This document shows positions 18,966 through 28,334 of a DNA stretch of 64,000 bases, in pieces. This DNA comes from Acidisarcina polymorpha (GTDB lineage: Bacteria; Acidobacteriota; Terriglobia; Terriglobales; Acidobacteriaceae): NCBI RefSeq assembly GCF_003330725.1, contig NZ_CP030840.1, positions 1,674,001-1,738,000 on the forward strand. The letters are read 5' to 3'. The position numbers were made by a program, and so were the translations under genes. The stretch's first letter is position 1, and every line of letters starts with the position of its first letter. The notes below the pieces were generated by a model. The model worked only from the letters and a program-made list of their open reading frames with translations. It ran no database searches and was not told the origin of the DNA.

Positions 18966-19225
18966 CATTGGAGCGGTTGTCGACTCTCTGACAACGGGAG
19001 TGTCCGGATGCGGACTGGATGTGTCAAAAATGGACGGGAGGCTCGGCGGAATGCTCTCTGCTTTCCCGGAATCAACGACTTGCGTATGGCGAGGCGCTTG
19101 CCTACACACCTCTGGCAGTTCGTGCTCAACTTTTTTGGTTCCGGCACTAGTCTCCCGTGCCATTTTGGGATCCCGAGTCGCGGGCTGCCGCGGCTTAGCT
19201 CCTCATCCGCGCCCCCGCGAAAAGA

Positions 19226-19697
19226 TCAAAGCTTGCTCGCGTCCCGAAGTACCTCGCTCGCTTCAAGAGCAAGGGTCTTGTAAGAGGCCTGGACTTCAAA
19301 GAACTGGAGGATCACGGCGGTGCCCACTAGCGCGACTCCGATACCGAAGATGGGCAGCGTGACCACAGACAGCATCTGTCTCCAGGTAGTGAGGCAGATC
19401 AGCAACGCCACCGAGACGAAACAACAGATGGCCAGATAGAGAATGCGAGAGGACCAGGAGACCAGGGTCATGCGGCGTTGAAAGATCAGCATCTGCCGTT
19501 GAATGTTCTCCCGGCGTCCCTCCGGCAGCCCACCCGCCCGGTATTCGTGGGCGAGGGTTCGAATGCGGTCCCGAGACAGCGAGATAGCGCGCATTGACCC
19601 CGGACAGCAGAATTGCAGTGGCCGAGACCATGACCACCGGGGTGACGGCAGTGGTGACAATCCTTAGCGGATCCTCGATCTGGTCGAATGGGCTCAT
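19226..19697 (-). pseudogene. DUF2721-type membrane protein, frameshifted
   Basis: The N-terminal part (ATG at 19697, MSPFDQIEDPLRIVTTAV onward, through NARYLAVS) and the C-terminal part (DRIRTLAHEYRAGG, then two membrane helices, ending at 19226) lie in different frames. Joined, they give a protein of about 156 residues with three hydrophobic helices, matching the DUF2721 family in order and length. The break is at 19570-19572, where the plus strand reads CCC; removing one C restores a single frame. It may be a real disabling mutation or a homopolymer sequencing error. Function of the family is unknown. The neighbouring SBBP gene is also frameshifted. Confidence 0.72.
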
Positions 19698-19785
19698 AGA
19701 CGCAGTCTTCGATTTTCATCATAGCCGCGCACTATGAAGACTGATGCAAGAACCATGCCTGGTCCTTGCATTCAGCCGGATTGAA

Positions 19786-19832
19786 GACCCTCCCTCCCAA
19801 TTGAGCGATTTTCACCGCTCAACGGGAGGGTC
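19786..19832. terminator. Long stem-loop 3' of the SBBP pseudogene
   Basis: GACCCTCCC at 19786-19794 pairs with GGGAGGGTC at 19824-19832. Inside it, TTGAGCG at 19801-19807 pairs with CGCTCAA at 19816-19822 around an 8-base loop. The structure lies 20 bases beyond the stop of the minus-strand SBBP gene, where a terminator is expected. There is no clear T run on either side, so a protective or processing hairpin is also possible. Confidence 0.5.
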
Positions 19833-19852
19833 GCTCAAGCTGGCGCCGTGCC

Positions 19853-22800
19853 CTATTTGGGGTTCATCTGCTGGTTGACGATCGCCTGACTGTTCGCATC
19901 GCTCGCGCTGCCCGCATAAACAGCAGCGATCTGATGGGTACCTGCACTAAGCGCCGAGGTCTTGAAGGCGGCGGCGCCATCTGTGAGCGAGACGGTTCCA
20001 ATTATCTTTCCATTATCTTTAAAGACAACGGGGCCGGTTGGGGTGGAGCCCGAAGCGCCGCTTACGACCGCTGTAAATGTCACCGTATCGCCCGCGACCG
20101 CCGGGTTCGCGGATGACATCAGCGTCGTCCTAGTTCGAATTGCACTCGGATCGATGGTGAACGTTGCCGTTGCGACCGCGCTGTCTTCACCGTTCAGGAT
20201 GGCAATCGCCTTGATAGTCTGAGTCGTGTAGGCCACATAGGTACCGGTGTAGATCTTCGATTTGCTCGTAGGAGTCGGTCCATCAACGGTGTAGTAGATC
20301 GATGCGCCTGGCGTTTTGGTTTCCATGACAACGGGAACCGGTAGGAAATATGTACCTCCGATGCGGGGGAAGGTCGGAGTGGCGACCTTGCCGAGGGTGG
20401 TCTCGACGACGGTGTAATTGCTTGCCTGGTACTGCCCTGGCGCTCCTAAATAGGTAGCCATAACTATGTTGTCAATGCCAATCGGGAGGCTACTGGTCAT
20501 ATAAGAGGCTTTTCCTGTCTCGTCCAGCGCCACCTCAGCGGCGGTCACATTGTTAATGAGAAAACGAATTGTTCCCGTTGGCACCCCGCTGCCCTCGACA
20601 GGAGTAACGTCGGCGGTGAAGGTCACCGGAGAACCCACGTTCGCTGGATTTGCGCTCGCCATGAGCACCGTATTTGTGGCTGACGGCAAGTTCAACTTTG
20701 AGGTGAACTTAGCGGCAATGAGTCGCTTAATTCGGTCCCTGATGCGATGTTGGTCGTTCGATAAGCCCCTTTAGTCACCGGGAAGTTGGGAGACGAGACT
20801 TCGCCGAAGACAAAAGCATTGCCGCTTTTGTCAACCGCGATTGACGAACCGAAATCGCCATACTGCCCTCCCGCTCCACCTAGATAAGTTGAATATTCAA
20901 GCGCGGATCCGTCGAGGTTCAGTTCCGTGAAAAATGCGTTGTAACGACCGGGCACTGCGCCGTTGCTCTTCTGATAAGCATCAGAGGTCACCGGAAAGTT
21001 GGTTGCGGCGGTGCTTCCCGTTGCGTAGAGATGCCCTTCAGGGTCGACGGCGATTCCGTCGACGGCAGAATTAAAGTCGGACGGATTGCCGCCAAGAAAG
21101 GTGGAGTAAATCAGGCTCCTGCCTGTCGGAGAGAACTTGCTGACGAAACCTGTCCCGTCAGTGGTAGTAGTCTGAAATGCCCCGCTCGTAACGGGAAATG
21201 GTTCTTCGCCGTTGAACTCGCCCGCAAGGTAAGCATCACCGTAGCCATCCACCGCGAGAGCCAGGGGCCCGAAAGGACTTGCGCCTTCCAGACCACCATT
21301 GCCCAGAAATGTCGAATACACAAGGCCGGTCCCTCGAGGGTTGAGTTTGGCGACAAAGTAGTTCCCGCCAATTTGATGGTTTTTGTTGTTGGATGAAAAC
21401 GCAAAAGGGGTAGTGGGAACGTCGTAAGACCCGGAGAAGCCCGCTATGTAAGCACAACCGATTCATCCACAACGATAGCCTCGGCAGTATCGGTGTCGCT
21501 TCCACCGAGAAATGTAGAGTACACCAGCGCTGAAGCAGTGGGATTGAGCTTGGAGACGAACCCGGTGTAAGGGGCAGGCAGCAAAGGTTGAAACGAGGCT
21601 GGCGTTGTCGGAAATGGAATATACCCATTGAAGAAACCTAAGAATGCTACAGAGCCTGTAATGTAAACATTTTTTGAAGCATCTAGAGCTATGCCTCTTG
21701 GCCGGGCAAAGCCATACTCCCCGAAGAAGGTAGACCAGACCAACCCGGATCCAGTTGGATTCAGTTTGGTAATAAACGCTTCGACGTTGTACCCCAAGCC
21801 GCCGCTCATGGGAAGGGTAGGTTGGATCACGCCGCTGGTCGTGGGAAAGTCGACTGAAGACGTGCTCCCTAAAACGTAGGCTTCCCCCTCGGCGTCCACT
21901 GCAATGCTTTCGGCTGTTTCACTTGAAGTCCCGTCCTGATCATTGTTGCCTCCGCTTCCGCTAAGATAGGTCGCATACTCCGCTGCGGTTCCGCTTGCGT
22001 TCAACTTAAGAACGTATACGGTTGCATTCGACTTCGGCGCGGTCTGGAATGCGCCGGAGGTGGTTGGGAATGTCGGAGCCGACGTATCGCCGGTCAGGTA
22101 AGCATTGCCGTCCTTGTCGATGCAATGAGACGCCCCACAGCGCCGGTATCGGTGTTCGGGGTTTCGCCAACTCCGCCGCCCGCGCCAATATAAGTCGAGT
22201 ACACGAGGACTGGGTCGATGATCAAGTCGCGGCTATGATCGTAAGCGCCGAGACGGAAACGGACGACGTTGTTTGCGGCCAGCGCAAAGGCGCCACTTAT
22301 AGCCTGGCGCTTGCCCTCCGTCATCTGATAAACGACCGGCCTGTGGAAGGTTACCTCGCCGTCCTTCGCCATGAGTTCGAGGTCACCGTTGGGAGCCAAC
22401 TTGAGCTGCTTTGTCCCCGCAAAATGCAGCTTCACTGAATCCGGGTCTGCATTCGGCGCGACGACAAAGTCGTATTCAAGCTGCCGCTGATTTCCGTAAT
22501 AGATCAGGTCGACTCCAGGATAGACGCCGAAATACCTCACTTTGGCATAGGTCGGCACATTGCTGTGCCACTTTGACGCACCCTTGCCAACAAAATAATT
22601 TACCTTGCCCGGAAGTTCGTCGACCCCCTCGACTCGTCGTCCACTGGTTGCACCCGCCAGTTCCATTCGGACGCTCGCGGTCGTGAAGCCCATCGCCACC
22701 GGCGACGAGTTCGCAGCTTTGTCCGGAAGGCGGCGCGGATCGGCGACAGCGGGAGCGGCCAGCGCCAAGACCGCGGACGAGTTAGTAAGAAAGAGCGAAT

Positions 22801-23019
22801 AGCCGGCGCCGCGGGCGAGGAAGCGTACCTGCGGATCGGTCTGCCCATGGTTGGCCTCAAAGCTTAGAGGAAGTTTTCCGTAGCTGGCCGCCACAGCAGG
22901 TGAAGGCGATGAAATCGAAGTTGGGCTGGTGAGGGGCTCGCTGAATTGACACGTTGAGAGTGGGCAGTTGAAAGAGTCGATACTAGGGCAAGAAACGCAA
23001 CACGGGGGAAGATTCTCAT
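19853..23019 (-). pseudogene. Secreted DUF7948/SBBP-repeat protein with Ig-like C-terminus, broken by several frameshifts
   Basis: Four partly overlapping frames make one protein of about 1,050 residues. The ATG at 23019 has GGAG six bases before it and a leader [16 protein letters not shown]; a shift near 22880-22965 leads into SYGKLPLSFEANHGQTD (DUF7948). A second shift near 22120-22140 leads into SBBP repeats (GNAYLTGDTSAPTFPTTSGAFQ). A third, one missing base near 21459, continues the repeats (GCAYIAGFSGSYDVPTT). A fourth near 20716 leads to Ig-like domains (TNTVLMASANPANVGSPVTFTADV) flanking a chitobiase-C-like segment. I saw no in-frame stops in the joined frames, so decay is recent or the breaks are sequencing errors. 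Such proteins are typically exported and adhesive or enzyme-associated; nothing catalytic is visible. Confidence 0.75.
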
Positions 23020-23178
23020 CGAGGGCTCCAGGTAGAAATAGGCTTGACCCCAGACCTGACAAACAACTGTCTGACCGAAGTTCGGGAATCGTACGCGGCA
23101 ACGATGCGCTCAAAGGCCATCAAAGTCAATGAATCCTTCGCGCTGATCCAGGCGCAACCTGAACCTATACTGAGAGCA

Positions 23179-24483
23179 ATGTCTAGAAGCCTCACCAAAT
23201 CTCACGAATTCCAGCTCCGCGCCGAACGCCTCCTGCCCGGCGGAGTCGATTCTCCCGTACGAGCCTTCCGCGCCGTTGGCGGAGCGCCGCCGTTCCTCGT
23301 TCGCGCCAAGGGTGCTTACTTGTGGGACGCCGATGGCAACCGCTACCTTGACTATTTCGGCTCCTGGGGACCGATGATTTTGGGTCATGCCTATCCGCCG
23401 GTAGTCGAGGCGATTCAAAAAGCGGCGGCGAATGGCGCCAGTTTTGGGGCTTCGACACCGGCCGAAGGGGAGTTGGCGGAGATGGTGGTTTCCGCCTTTC
23501 CTTCAATCGAGAAATTGCGTTTTGTCAGCTCCGGCACCGAGGCCACTATGTCGGCGATCCGGGTGGCGCGGGCTTTTACCGGGCGAAAATATATCGTTAA
23601 GTTCGAGGGCTGTTATCACGGTCATTCCGACGGCCTGCTAGTCAAGGCAGGCTCCGGAGTCGCCACTTTCGGCATCCCCGGCTCAGCGGGGGTTCCCGAC
23701 GAGATTGTCCACTTCACGCTGGCCCTCCCCTACAACGACCTGGACGCGGTCGAAGCCGCCTTCCGGGCTCATCCCGACGAGATTGCCTGCGTGATCCTCG
23801 AGCCGGTGGTCGGCAACATGGGCTGCGTCGCTCCGGTTCCGGGATATCTGGAGCGCCTTCGAGCCATCACCTCGGTCGCCGGCGCAGTATTGATCTTCGA
23901 CGAGGTGATGACCGGCTTTCGCGTAGCCCTCGGCGGAGCCCAGGCGCTCTACGGCATTGAGCCCGACCTGACTACGCTCGGCAAGATCATCGGCGGAGGT
24001 CTGCCCTGCGGGGCGTTCGGCGGCCGCGCCGAAATCATGGATCTGCTCGCGCCGCTCGGTCCCGTGTACCAGGCAGGGACGCTGAGCGGGAATCCGCTGG
24101 CCATGGCAGCCGGGATCGCGACCGTCAGCGAATTATCAGCCCGCGCTCGCGAAATTTATCCGGAATTAGAGCGGGTAAGCGCCGCGGTCGCTTCCGGAGT
24201 CGCAGCCGAAGCTGAAGCCGCTGGCATCTCCGTGATCACCAACCGGGTGGGGTCAATGTTTACCTGGTTCTTTACCAAGGACCCGGTGACCGACTGGGAG
24301 AGCGCCTCCGCTTCGGACACGGCGTTGTTTGGGAGATTTCATCGTGCCATGCTGGAGGCTGGAGTCTGGCTGCCTCCTTCGCAGTTCGAGGCAATGTTTT
24401 TGGGAACAGCCCATGGGGATGCTGAAGTGGAGGCGACGATCGCGGCGGCGAAGGTGGCGTTTGCGGAAGATCGGCGCAAGTAG
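23179..24483 (+). CDS. hemL: Glutamate-1-semialdehyde 2,1-aminomutase
   Basis: HemL converts glutamate-1-semialdehyde to 5-aminolevulinate, the committed precursor of heme and cobalamin in the C5 pathway. The 434-residue product matches the usual length. Visible family features are [18 protein letters not shown] near residue 18, [15 protein letters not shown] near 117, [15 protein letters not shown] near 146, FDEVMTGFR near 240 and the PLP Schiff-base Lys269 in [18 protein letters not shown] chose the ATG at 23179 because family members begin a few residues before the KSHEF segment; an upstream in-frame start at 23044 would add 45 unconserved residues. The gene stands alone, followed by a candidate terminator. 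Confidence 0.95.
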   Translation: MSRSLTKSHEFQLRAERLLPGGVDSPVRAFRAVGGAPPFLVRAKGAYLWDADGNRYLDYFGSWGPMILGHAYPPVVEAIQKAAANGASFGASTPAEGELAEMVVSAFPSIEKLRFVSSGTEATMSAIRVARAFTGRKYIVKFEGCYHGHSDGLLVKAGSGVATFGIPGSAGVPDEIVHFTLALPYNDLDAVEAAFRAHPDEIACVILEPVVGNMGCVAPVPGYLERLRAITSVAGAVLIFDEVMTGFRVALGGAQALYGIEPDLTTLGKIIGGGLPCGAFGGRAEIMDLLAPLGPVYQAGTLSGNPLAMAAGIATVSELSARAREIYPELERVSAAVASGVAAEAEAAGISVITNRVGSMFTWFFTKDPVTDWESASASDTALFGRFHRAMLEAGVWLPPSQFEAMFLGTAHGDAEVEATIAAAKVAFAEDRRK

Positions 24484-24519
24484 TAATTTGCTGGTCACTT
24501 AGAGCGAGAAAAGCTTCCA

Positions 24520-24544
24520 AATGGCTTCATTAGCCATTACTTTT
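24520..24544 (+). terminator. Candidate intrinsic terminator after hemL
   Basis: AATGGCT at 24520-24526 and AGCCATT at 24532-24538 form a 7-bp stem with a 5-base loop, followed by AC and TTTT. It lies 37 bases after the hemL stop and overlaps the last codons of the convergent deacetylase gene. The stem is AT-rich and the T run short, so efficiency is uncertain. Confidence 0.45.
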
Positions 24545-25264
24545 GGCCGAGATCTGGTTCGCATCGATGTAAGCGGCGTGCGTGCCGACTCGAACCAGCA
24601 GCTTCCCCACCGCTTCCACGGTGGCCCTGCGATTCTGCCCGATTCCGGCTTGGCCACCATCGTGAAGGACGATGTTGCTGCTTCGCCTTGCACGCCGATT
24701 TCGATCGATTCCCTTCTCTAAGTAATTCAGGATTCTTGAAGCGTCGTTTTCGGGTTTCCAGTCGTAGCCCATCACGTTCCACATGACTGGCGTCAATCCG
24801 AGTTCGCAGGCAGTGCGGAGCACGTCCGGACGGCGGGCTCCATGCGGCGGCCGGAAATGGTGGACCTTCTGGCCGAGCACATCTTCGAGCGCCGCATTGC
24901 ATTCAGCGAGTTCCCGGCGAACCCTCGCCGCCGACTCCAGCACCAGCCAAGGATGGGTCATGGTGTGGTTGCCAATTAAGTGTCCCGCCGCCTGCACTGC
25001 GCGAACTATATCCGGCCGCTGCCTCACAAAGCGTCCGATCATAAAGAACGTCGCCCGCACCCGGTGTTCGGCAAGCATCTCCAGAAGTTGAAACGTGTAA
25101 GGATCGTTCGGTCCGTCATCGAAAGTGAGAGCGACTTCGTTAGGATTGCGAGTGGCGATGACGGTCTGCCCGAAGAACTGCGAGCCAGGTGAGAGCGAAG
25201 CGTAAGCCAGGCCTCCGGCGGCGAGGGTCATGGCGGCTCCAGTAGCGGCTAGCTGGGTGAGCAT
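24530..25264 (-). CDS. Polysaccharide deacetylase (NodB homology domain)
   Basis: This 244-residue protein is a carbohydrate esterase family 4 deacetylase. The five family motifs are visible: TFDDGP (Asp49, Asp50) as motif 1, HTMTHP (His100, His104) as metal-binding motif 2, RPPHGARR as motif 3, a Trp in MGYDWK as motif 4 and IVLHDGG as motif 5. A short N-terminal hydrophobic stretch (residues 8-24) suggests a membrane anchor or uncleaved signal, placing it in the periplasm. Likely substrates are N-acetylglucosamine polymers such as peptidoglycan or an exopolysaccharide; the sequence does not decide. It converges on hemL and diverges from the deoxynucleoside kinase gene. Confidence 0.9.
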   Translation of the reverse strand: MLTQLAATGAAMTLAAGGLAYASLSPGSQFFGQTVIATRNPNEVALTFDDGPNDPYTFQLLEMLAEHRVRATFFMIGRFVRQRPDIVRAVQAAGHLIGNHTMTHPWLVLESAARVRRELAECNAALEDVLGQKVHHFRPPHGARRPDVLRTACELGLTPVMWNVMGYDWKPENDASRILNYLEKGIDRNRRARRSSNIVLHDGGQAGIGQNRRATVEAVGKLLVRVGTHAAYIDANQISAKSNG

Positions 25265-25318
25265 CGACTCTAAGTGTATCTACGGCCAAGGATGCGTTTT
25301 CAGAGGGTTCTTGGTTGG

Positions 25319-25346
25319 CGAAGATATGCGGCGCATGTTATCTTCG
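25319..25346. promoter_or_regulatory. Bulged inverted repeat in a divergent intergenic region
   Basis: CGAAGATA at 25319-25326 is the reverse complement of TATCTTCG at 25339-25346, and the interior TGC-GGC-GCA extends the symmetry with a 3-base bulge. It lies in the 247-base gap between the divergent deacetylase and deoxynucleoside kinase genes, so an operator or 5'-UTR hairpin is more likely than a terminator. No regulator is adjacent. Confidence 0.35.
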
Positions 25347-25511
25347 TATTTTATTCGCCATACAAGACGTGGCAAACTACAATGAAGGCAGGATTATGTC
25401 ATGTGAGGTTGAATCACCAAAGGCGTTTTGCCACGAAATGCCGACTGGGTCGATTCCTCGCACGACATCCCGCCTGCGCTTGAAGTCAAGCACCCTTTTC
25501 CGGGAGTCACT

Positions 25512-26168
25512 ATGGCTAAACTCTTTGAACACCCGCGTTTCATCGCCCTGGAAGGTCCGATCCGAGTAGGAAAGTCGAGTCTGGCGGAGATTCTGGCTGA
25601 CGGGCTGCATGCGCGGAGGATCATTGAACCGGAAAACAATCCCTTCCTTGATCGCTTTTATGCCGGGCAGACCTCGGTTGGTTTCCAGACGCAGATGTGG
25701 TTCCTGCATCAGCGTTATGAACAGCTAAAGGGTATTCAGAGCGAGAATGAAACGACCCCGGTCGTCGCCGACTATATCTTCGAGAAAGACAAGCTCTTTG
25801 CTTACATCAACTTGTCGGATGCTGAGTTGGCGCTTTACAACAATTACTATCAGCACTTTCGCGAACAGGTTCCCACTCCCGACCTGGTGATCTACCTCCA
25901 AGCCACTCCGGAGGTGCTGAAGCAGCGATTGAAGCGCAAAGGCGTCGCGGGCGAACGCGCGGTAAGCGACGACTACCTGGAACAAGTGGCGGCCGCTTAT
26001 GAGCACTTCTTTTTCCACTACACAGCCAGCGATTTGCTGGTGGTGAATACCTCCGAGATCGACTTTGTGAACAACAATGGCGACTTGCAGATGCTGCTCA
26101 AAAGGCTTTCGGAACCCATCAAGGGGACGCAATATTTTCTGCCGCTCAGCACCGAACTCGCGGGTTGA
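25512..26168 (+). CDS. Deoxynucleoside kinase family protein
   Basis: This 218-residue protein has the deoxynucleoside kinase fold. Visible motifs are the P-loop GPIRVGKSS near residue 15, EPENNPFLDRFY (base-binding segment) near 38, a DYIFEKDKLFA segment (the usual DRS/ERS region) near 87 and the Arg-rich lid around KQRLKRKGVAGERAVSDDYL near 140. The family phosphorylates purine or pyrimidine deoxynucleosides in salvage; the exact base preference cannot be assigned. The ATG at 25512 has GGGAG seven bases upstream and places the P-loop at the usual distance. An in-frame start at 25428 would add 28 unconserved residues. Confidence 0.88.
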   Translation: MAKLFEHPRFIALEGPIRVGKSSLAEILADGLHARRIIEPENNPFLDRFYAGQTSVGFQTQMWFLHQRYEQLKGIQSENETTPVVADYIFEKDKLFAYINLSDAELALYNNYYQHFREQVPTPDLVIYLQATPEVLKQRLKRKGVAGERAVSDDYLEQVAAAYEHFFFHYTASDLLVVNTSEIDFVNNNGDLQMLLKRLSEPIKGTQYFLPLSTELAG

Positions 26169-26245
26169 CCACTTCATTAACACGGCAGTATGCTTCCGGG
26201 TTCGTTGACTGAGAGGAAATTCAGGCAGCGAGCAGGAGGGTCATT

Positions 26246-26386
26246 ATGTCTCAACCGAAAAAATGCGCGCACGCCAGTTGTACCTGCATGGTCGAGAAAG
26301 ACAAATACTGCAGCCAGCACTGCAAGGATGCGAAGGGAATGACGGAGCTGTCTTGCCATTGCCACCATGCGCAGTGCAAGGGTTAG
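26246..26386 (+). CDS. Small Cys-rich bacterial metallothionein
   Basis: This 46-residue protein has eight Cys (7, 12, 14, 22, 26, 37, 39, 44) and five His (9, 25, 38, 40, 41). The spacing CAHxSCxC, YCSxxCxDAKG, CxCxHxxC matches the SmtA/BmtA family of bacterial metallothioneins, which bind zinc or cadmium in a zinc-finger-like four-metal cluster. The start is well supported: AGGAGGG lies six bases before the ATG at 26246. The gene is 77 bases after the deoxynucleoside kinase gene and may be independently expressed; I saw no SmtB-type regulator or clear metal box. It is short enough to be missed by automated calling. Its role would be metal storage or detoxification in the cytoplasm. Confidence 0.88.
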   Translation: MSQPKKCAHASCTCMVEKDKYCSQHCKDAKGMTELSCHCHHAQCKG

Positions 26387-26549
26387 AACAAAAAAGCTCC
26401 TGCTTTCCTTACTGACACCCCGTTGACCGATGCATCACCGGATCGATGAGGAGGGGTTGACTTGTCATCCCGGCGCGAAGTGGCGTATTGTCTGAAATTG
26501 TTCGGGCGGCATCCCAGAGTTACCGGAGGGAGCCGCACTGGAGACAACC

Positions 26550-27479
26550 ATGAGCGTCACAAATTTTCGCAGCACGGATGCGAATGCGTCCACGGATGAG
26601 CGAGCGAGTTCTTCCGCGACGAAGGTCACCCTTCCCCATCTCCAAACCAAAAAGCATCAGCGGCAGCCGATTACTGCGCTAACGGCATATGATTACGCAA
26701 CCGCCCGGCTGGTTGACGAGTCGGGCATCGATATGGTCCTGGTCGGTGATTCACTGGCCATGGTCGTGATGGGTTTGGACAGCACCCTGGCGGTTACCGT
26801 TGACGAGATGCTGCATCACACCCGGGCGGTGCGCCGGGCGGTGCGTCGGGCGATCGTGGTTGCCGATATGCCCTTCGGCTCCTATCACTCGAGCGTCGCT
26901 GAGGGCGTTGGCAACGCCATTCGCTTCATCAAAGAAGCAGGCGCTGAAGCGGTCAAGATTGAGGGCGGCCGCAATCGCCTGGAGTTGGTCGAGAGGCTGG
27001 TGGACGCTGAGGTTCCAGTCATTGGTCATCTTGGACTCACCCCCCAGTCCCTGCACCGGATGGGCGGCTATTCCGTCCAGGGGAAGTCGATGCGGGCGAT
27101 CGATGAGCTGATGCGTGACGCCACCTCGCTCGAACATGCAGGGGCTACTGCGGTCGTTCTCGAGGGAATGCCGCGTGAGGTAGCAAAGCACATCACCGCC
27201 GATCTCTCGATCCCGACTATTGGAATCGGCGCCGGCCCGGACTGCGATGGACAGATTCTGGTCTTCCACGACCTCGTTAATCTGAGCTTTTCGAAGCCGG
27301 CGAAGTTCGTTCGTCAATTTGGCGATGCGGCGGCGCTCTTTCGGTCGGCGATCGGAAGTTACCGCGAAGAGGTGCTTCAGCGATCGTTTCCAGCCGAGGC
27401 AGAGAGCTATCACCTCGGGAAAGAGGAGCGGGCGACGCTCGAAGAAAGAGCTGCGGCGAAGTTCGCTATCGCTCGCTAA
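26550..27479 (+). CDS. panB: 3-methyl-2-oxobutanoate hydroxymethyltransferase
   Basis: PanB makes ketopantoate from 2-oxoisovalerate and methylene-tetrahydrofolate, the first step of pantothenate synthesis. The 309-residue product includes ITALTAYDYATARLVDESGIDMVLVGDSLAMV near residue 40, ADMPFGSYHSS near 110, KIEGG near 136, the HLGLTPQSLHRMGGYSVQGK segment near 157 and IGIGAGPDCDGQILV near 223. The first 27 residues are a variable extension. The ATG at 26550 is well placed. It abuts panC with no spacing base between its TAA and the next ATG, so the two pathway enzymes are coupled. Confidence 0.95.
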   Translation: MSVTNFRSTDANASTDERASSSATKVTLPHLQTKKHQRQPITALTAYDYATARLVDESGIDMVLVGDSLAMVVMGLDSTLAVTVDEMLHHTRAVRRAVRRAIVVADMPFGSYHSSVAEGVGNAIRFIKEAGAEAVKIEGGRNRLELVERLVDAEVPVIGHLGLTPQSLHRMGGYSVQGKSMRAIDELMRDATSLEHAGATAVVLEGMPREVAKHITADLSIPTIGIGAGPDCDGQILVFHDLVNLSFSKPAKFVRQFGDAAALFRSAIGSYREEVLQRSFPAEAESYHLGKEERATLEERAAAKFAIAR

Positions 27480-28334
27480 ATGAAGGTCGTCGGGACGATT
27501 CAGGAGATGCAGTCTGCCTGCCGCGCTCTGCGCCTTGCAGGCCAGTCGCTCGGTCTGGTTCCAACCATGGGCGCCTTGCACGATGGGCATTTATCGCTGG
27601 TAAGGGCGTCGAAGGCGACCTGCGGGGTCACCGCGGTATCGATCTTCGTCAACCCAACGCAATTCGCTCCGAACGAAGACCTGGCCAAATACCCGCGAAC
27701 CTTTGAGACCGATTGCCTCGCACTTCAAGCGGGAGAGGTGGATCTGGTCTTCGCGCCGACGGTGGCGGAGATGTATCCCCCCGGAGCGGTGACCTGGGTC
27801 GAGGTTGCGGAGGTGAGCGACCGGCTCGACGGCGCCTCTCGTCCGGGTCATTTTCGCGGAGTCGCCACGGTCGTCGCCAAGCTCTTTCACATCGTCTCCC
27901 CGACTCACGCGTTTTTCGGCCAGAAGGACGCAGCGCAATTAGCGGTTTTGCGCAAGATGGTGCGCGATCTGAACTTCGACCTCGAAATAGTCGGCTGCCC
28001 GGTCGTCCGAGAGGCGGACGGCTTGGCAATGAGTTCGCGGAATCGCTTCCTCCAGGCAGAGGAACGACAGCACGCGCTGGTCATCAGCCAGGCTTTGCGC
28101 GAGGCTGGCCGAATTGTCGCGAGCGGCGTTACGTCGGCCGACCAACTCGTCGAGAAGATGGCCGCTGTCATGCGCGAGCAGCCGAAGGTCCGGGTGGACT
28201 ACATCGCGGTGGCCGACCCGAACACCCTGGAGGCAATCAGCGATGTTCGTCAAGGAGGATTGCTGGCGATTGCGGCTTTTGCCGGCTCCACGCGACTCAT
28301 CGACAACATTTTGATCGCTGGCCGAACAGGCTGA
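27480..28334 (+). CDS. panC: Pantoate--beta-alanine ligase
   Basis: PanC joins pantoate and beta-alanine using ATP, completing pantothenate. The 284-residue product carries LVPTMGALHDGHLSLVRAS (the HIGH-like nucleotide site) near residue 26, SIFVNPTQF near 53, FGQKDAAQLAVLRKMVRDL near 144 and the KMSKS-like MSSRN near 181, all expected for the family. Its ATG follows the panB stop directly. The convergent 3-methyladenine glycosylase gene ends at the very next base, leaving no room for a terminator outside coding sequence. Confidence 0.95.
   Translation: MKVVGTIQEMQSACRALRLAGQSLGLVPTMGALHDGHLSLVRASKATCGVTAVSIFVNPTQFAPNEDLAKYPRTFETDCLALQAGEVDLVFAPTVAEMYPPGAVTWVEVAEVSDRLDGASRPGHFRGVATVVAKLFHIVSPTHAFFGQKDAAQLAVLRKMVRDLNFDLEIVGCPVVREADGLAMSSRNRFLQAEERQHALVISQALREAGRIVASGVTSADQLVEKMAAVMREQPKVRVDYIAVADPNTLEAISDVRQGGLLAIAAFAGSTRLIDNILIAGRTG

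Noticed and set aside
18968-18998. GTTGTC/GACAAC hairpin after the MFS exporter as a terminator
   Set aside because: Only six paired bases with an eight-base loop and no T run; too weak to call.
25274-25483. Small frame between the deacetylase and kinase genes
   Set aside because: No recognisable protein features; the region holds divergent promoters and an inverted repeat.
26457-26485. TTGACT ... TATTGT as a panB promoter
   Set aside because: The spacing between the two boxes is about 23 bases, too long for a standard promoter.
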